Source of the DNA: Druceiella hillmani
Taxonomy: Eukaryota > Arthropoda > Insecta > Lepidoptera > Hepialidae
Assembly: GCA_039881145.1 (NCBI GenBank)
Contig: JAYKKI010000038.1
Span: 1,995,001 to 2,059,000 of the forward strand
Direction of reading: 5' to 3'
Length of the DNA: 64,000 bases
Shown here: positions 61,585 through 64,000 of the stretch, piece after piece
Position numbering within the stretch: position 1 is the stretch's first letter
How the letters are laid out: every line of letters starts with the position of its first letter
Translations under genes and position numbers: made by a program
The notes under the pieces: model-generated
The model's database searches: none
Seen by the model: only the letters and a program-made list of their open reading frames with translations
Told to the model about the DNA's origin: nothing

Positions 61585-62180
61585 TCTTACCCGACGAACT
61601 TCGTACCGCCTCAGAGGCACTAAATGTTTTAACTTATTAGCTGAATTATATTCAATTTTTTAGTAAGTTAAAATGAATACTCAAAATAAAAAGTATTTTA
61701 ATTGCATTAAAGTAAATGTAATTCTCGTGACACTCCGCATTTTTTCATTTGCTTTATTGAAGCAAATCGAAATGATTCGCGTAGCATTGCTGCACTTTTT
61801 TCTGTTAAATTATTTTCTGGATCTGGATCATCTAGTTCAACCCACTCTGCTAGATGCTCTTCATTAAAGCACCTTGTGCTATACGACATTTTTCGATTTG
61901 TTGTCAGGTGCGGGAACAAACAAAGCGAATGGTTTGCCCACACTTGAACACGCTACATAAAATTTACCATGAGAAAAACGTTCATTTTCTATATTCAGGC
62001 TACAAACACTACACGATTAGCCTGGTGATTTGTTGATCGTTATGGCGAATGCAAGGCAAATCGGAAATTGAATTCGTTTGAACTCGAACGGCATATCGGT
62101 TGGGATAATCGGAATTCTAAATTTGAAATTTTTTTTCAAATGGTTTCTGGGGAATCGGCTGTTAAAGATAGACGGACGAC
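61580..62180 (-). pseudogene. Helitron Pif1 helicase C-terminus and 3' end
   Basis: Minus-strand remnant of the Pif1-type helicase domain of a Helitron. From right to left: IPIIPTDMPFEFKRIQFPIC, LAFAITINKSPG (the conserved block before Q-S in Pif1), NIENERFSHGKFYVACSSVG and APDNKSKNVV, spanning about 62130-61870. There is a stop where the conserved Gln normally follows SPG. Beyond the coding part, the strand ends with GGCGGTACGAAGTTCGTCGG, a GC-rich short palindrome like the terminal hairpin of Helitron 3' ends, at about 61583-61610. Not contiguous with the Helitron N-terminal remnant at 22.4 kb. Confidence 0.8.
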
Positions 62181-62870
62181 GTAAGGAATCTTACGAGGGT
62201 TTTTTTTGCTTTTTATGTATTGAATCCTAATTATGAAAACATATGAAATGTTACATCTTCCTACTCTTTACTTCTTTACTTGACTCAAATAATAGCTTAA
62301 AATTTTTAAGTATTGGTTTTACAAATTGAACTATATTTCAGTAATATCTCCTTATATAAATAATGTATTATGTTTTAGATTTTACTAGTGAATTTAATTT
62401 TCTTTAATATATTCATATTAATATTTCAAAAGTTATTAAAAATGTTATTACTTCAAAATTTGCGATTATTTCGAAAGTTATTAAAAATGATAACTATGAT
62501 TCTATCAATAAAAGACATTTCAATAACACCTTTGGTCTGTGTTTTCAAAGAATGAGCATTATTTTCCATTTTTACATATTGTGGTACATAACACTATTAT
62601 ATCTGGAATTATATATATTTAGATTTAATATAACATTTTATTTCAGTAACTTATTGAACCATATTGAACCAGAGTTCGGAGAGCAAAAATCATTATAATC
62701 TTGGGGAGTAAAATTTACGCGAAATTTGCAACCACTAATCTTAAGCCGGGTCCAGACGGGTGTAACTTGTAATGTAAGATTACATGTAATTTTGCGTCAA
62801 CAATGTGGACGGCACACGAACGGTACGCGAATCTATTTCACGAGCAGCTGTTTCCACAGTTGCTACGAAC

Positions 62871-63293
62871 ATGCCGAATAGGAAGGTCGTGATAGGTGGT
62901 GCTGCTTTTATTTATATGTATTTACTAGCTGAAGACCGGAAACGTTTAAAGCGTCGATGGTGGAAAACTAAATTGTATAAAAGAAGATCTTCTTTACTCG
63001 TGGAACTAAAATCTCAGCAAATAAGTGGCCAATATAAAAACTTTACCCGGATGTCGCCTAATGATTTTGAATATTTGTTAACAATCATTGCGACTAAAAT
63101 ATCAAGACAAGATACTGTAATGAGATCTGCAATTTCGCCGCAAGATAGACTGGCTCTAACACTAAGATTTTTGGCAACAGGAGATTCATATACAAGCCTT
63201 CAATACACCTTCAGAATTTCAAAACAGTCAATCTCTTGCATTGTACCAGAAGTTTGTGAAGCGATTATAGAAGCTTTGAAAGAAAACATCAAG
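62871..63293 (+). CDS. Harbinger B transposase, 5' exon (partial)
   Basis: 141 codons ending in phase 0 at the donor AAG|GTGAGT. Starts MPNRKVVIGGAAF, with a basic KRLKRRWWKTKLYKRR patch, then MSPNDFEYLL, LALTLRFLATGDSYTSLQYT and IVPEVCEAIIEALKENIK. Over the last 81 residues I count 47 identities with exons 1-2 of the Harbinger A transposase, and both exons end at the same residue and phase. It lacks the small first intron of A. An upstream in-frame Met at 62805 is possible, but homology supports 62871. The nuclease exon should lie beyond the window. Confidence 0.85.
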
Positions 63294-63434
63294 GTGAGTT
63301 TTACATATTTGTATTTATTTATTAAAAAAGAAAATAAGGTGTTTAATTACGTATTATAACATTAAAATTAGAAAGTTAAATCAAGACATCCACATAGTCT
63401 GCATCTTCAAATTATGTAGTAAAAAAAAAATTAT

Positions 63435-63989
63435 TCAAATCAGGTTATCTACAAAATCTACCTCTTCATATGAAGTTTGGGATGATTCTGAGGGAACAGG
63501 TGAAGTATATGGAGCCGTAGCGTAACTTGTCTGATTCTGACCTGTTGTATACCCTGAAGTATATCGTTCTGAGCTAATGTGTGAAGAAGGTTGTTCATTG
63601 CAATATCTTGTTCTTGTGTACTCGTTGGAATTGAATGCCGATGGATTATTATGTTGAGGAAAGCCTTCATCGGCTTTGAATATTATGTCCATTATTGCTC
63701 GCTGCACGGCATTTTTAGTACTCCTGTTATATTGTTGCATCTTGCTGCATATAAAATTTGAAAAGAAAACGGTTTCAGTGTCAAAATTATTTGGATTATT
63801 GTTTTGGGGTTCGGCAGCAGGAGTAGAAGCAACACTTTTAAGCACGCCAAGAGCTTCTGAAAGCATACTCAGTTTTGTATTTTCGTCTGGTTTCTTTTTC
63901 TTGGGAGCCAGACCAGTCGGTGATATAAATTCTGAACTGTTATCATTTTCTGCACTTGTAGATGCTCTCTGATCCGGTTCATTTGTAAT
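63435..63989 (-). CDS. Harbinger B accessory gene, last exon (partial)
   Basis: Last exon of the MADF/BESS-type partner gene. A clean acceptor (TTTTTTTTCAG) gives an exon start at 63989 in phase 0, as in element A. The translation starts ITNEPDQRASTSAENDNSS, has a basic PKKKKP stretch, then a BESS-like segment (FFSNFICSKMQQYNR; VQRAIMDIIFKADEG) and a Ser/Thr/Tyr-rich tail ending VDFVDNLI at 63435. It lies inside the transposase intron on the opposite strand. Upstream exons, presumably with a MADF domain, would be beyond 64000. Confidence 0.75.
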   Translation of the reverse strand: MTNEPDQRASTSAENDNSSEFISPTGLAPKKKKPDENTKLSMLSEALGVLKSVASTPAAEPQNNNPNNFDTETVFFSNFICSKMQQYNRSTKNAVQRAIMDIIFKADEGFPQHNNPSAFNSNEYTRTRYCNEQPSSHISSERYTSGYTTGQNQTSYATAPYTSPVPSESSQTSYEEVDFVDNLI

Positions 63990-64000
63990 CTGAAAAAAAA

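Larger units (their letters stand above)
62744..64000. mobile_element. PIF/Harbinger transposon (B), left part, runs off the window
   Basis: A second, diverged Harbinger. The left end is at about 62744 (GCCGGGTCCAGACGGG after TTA or TAA). It holds the 5' exon of a transposase on the plus strand and the last exon of a BESS-type accessory gene on the minus strand. The right end lies beyond 64000. Gene order mirrors Harbinger A. Confidence 0.8.

Noticed and set aside
61707..61943. 78-codon minus-strand open frame
   Set aside because: It overlaps the Helitron Pif1 remnant in a different frame; the recognisable helicase motifs are not in this frame.
63676..63972. 98-codon plus-strand open frame at the right edge
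   Set aside because: Antisense shadow of the Harbinger B accessory exon.

Overview
The window looks like AT-rich insect nuclear DNA. It holds eukaryotic transposons, split genes with GT..AG introns, (TA)n and (CA)n microsatellites and (TAAA)n-tailed retroposons, with no operons or bacterial signals. Some repeat motifs, such as AACCGACTTCAAAAAAG and the non-LTR 3' tail near 38.0 kb, are ones I associate with Lepidoptera, so a lepidopteran-like insect is my guess, not a proof. I found no host protein-coding gene and no rRNA or intact tRNA gene. The window reads as intergenic or deep-intronic sequence built from mobile elements.

Layout. 0-4 kb: short repeats, a degenerate minisatellite and the first of five copies of a foldback family. 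4.2-6.5 kb: decayed Jockey-type non-LTR element (minus). 7.4-8.4 kb: a 510-bp tandem duplication. 9.5-10.9 kb: dead Tc1-like element sitting inside a (TA)n tract. 17.0-18.0 kb: the longest foldback copy. 18.8-19.2 kb: a MITE with TTA target duplications. 22.0-23.4 kb: Helitron remnant preceded by a 200-bp array of 10-bp heat-shock-element-like units. 24.8-29.1 kb: a complete PIF/Harbinger element. 31.2-32.2 kb: mariner. 36.7-38.1 kb: LTR and non-LTR fragments. 39.9-41.7 kb: decayed BEL/Pao element. 44.4 and 47.0 kb: two more foldback copies. 51.4-53.7 kb: dead piggyBac. 54.2-55.1 kb: repeats and an LTR end with a primer-binding site. 59.4-60.6 kb: second mariner-type remnant. 61.6-62.2 kb: Helitron Pif1-helicase tail (minus). 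62.7 kb to the right edge: left half of a second, diverged Harbinger element.

The best-preserved unit is the 4,350-bp Harbinger (24765-29114). It has perfect 20-bp terminal inverted repeats, TTA target duplications, a three-exon transposase that reads through for 410 codons, a MADF/BESS-type accessory gene on the other strand broken by a 23-bp tandem duplication, and a BRO-domain gene (a family best known from large DNA viruses of insects) broken by a 1-nt frameshift. The transposase and accessory gene are interlocked: each keeps its last exon inside an intron of the other, on opposite strands. The second Harbinger at the right edge shows the same arrangement with the same intron phase, so it appears to be inherited architecture.

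The other notable signal is the foldback family: long inverted arms, a ~45-bp tail on one side only, and 10-13 bp flanking direct repeats around four copies, a combination that does not fit the usual TIR transposon classes.
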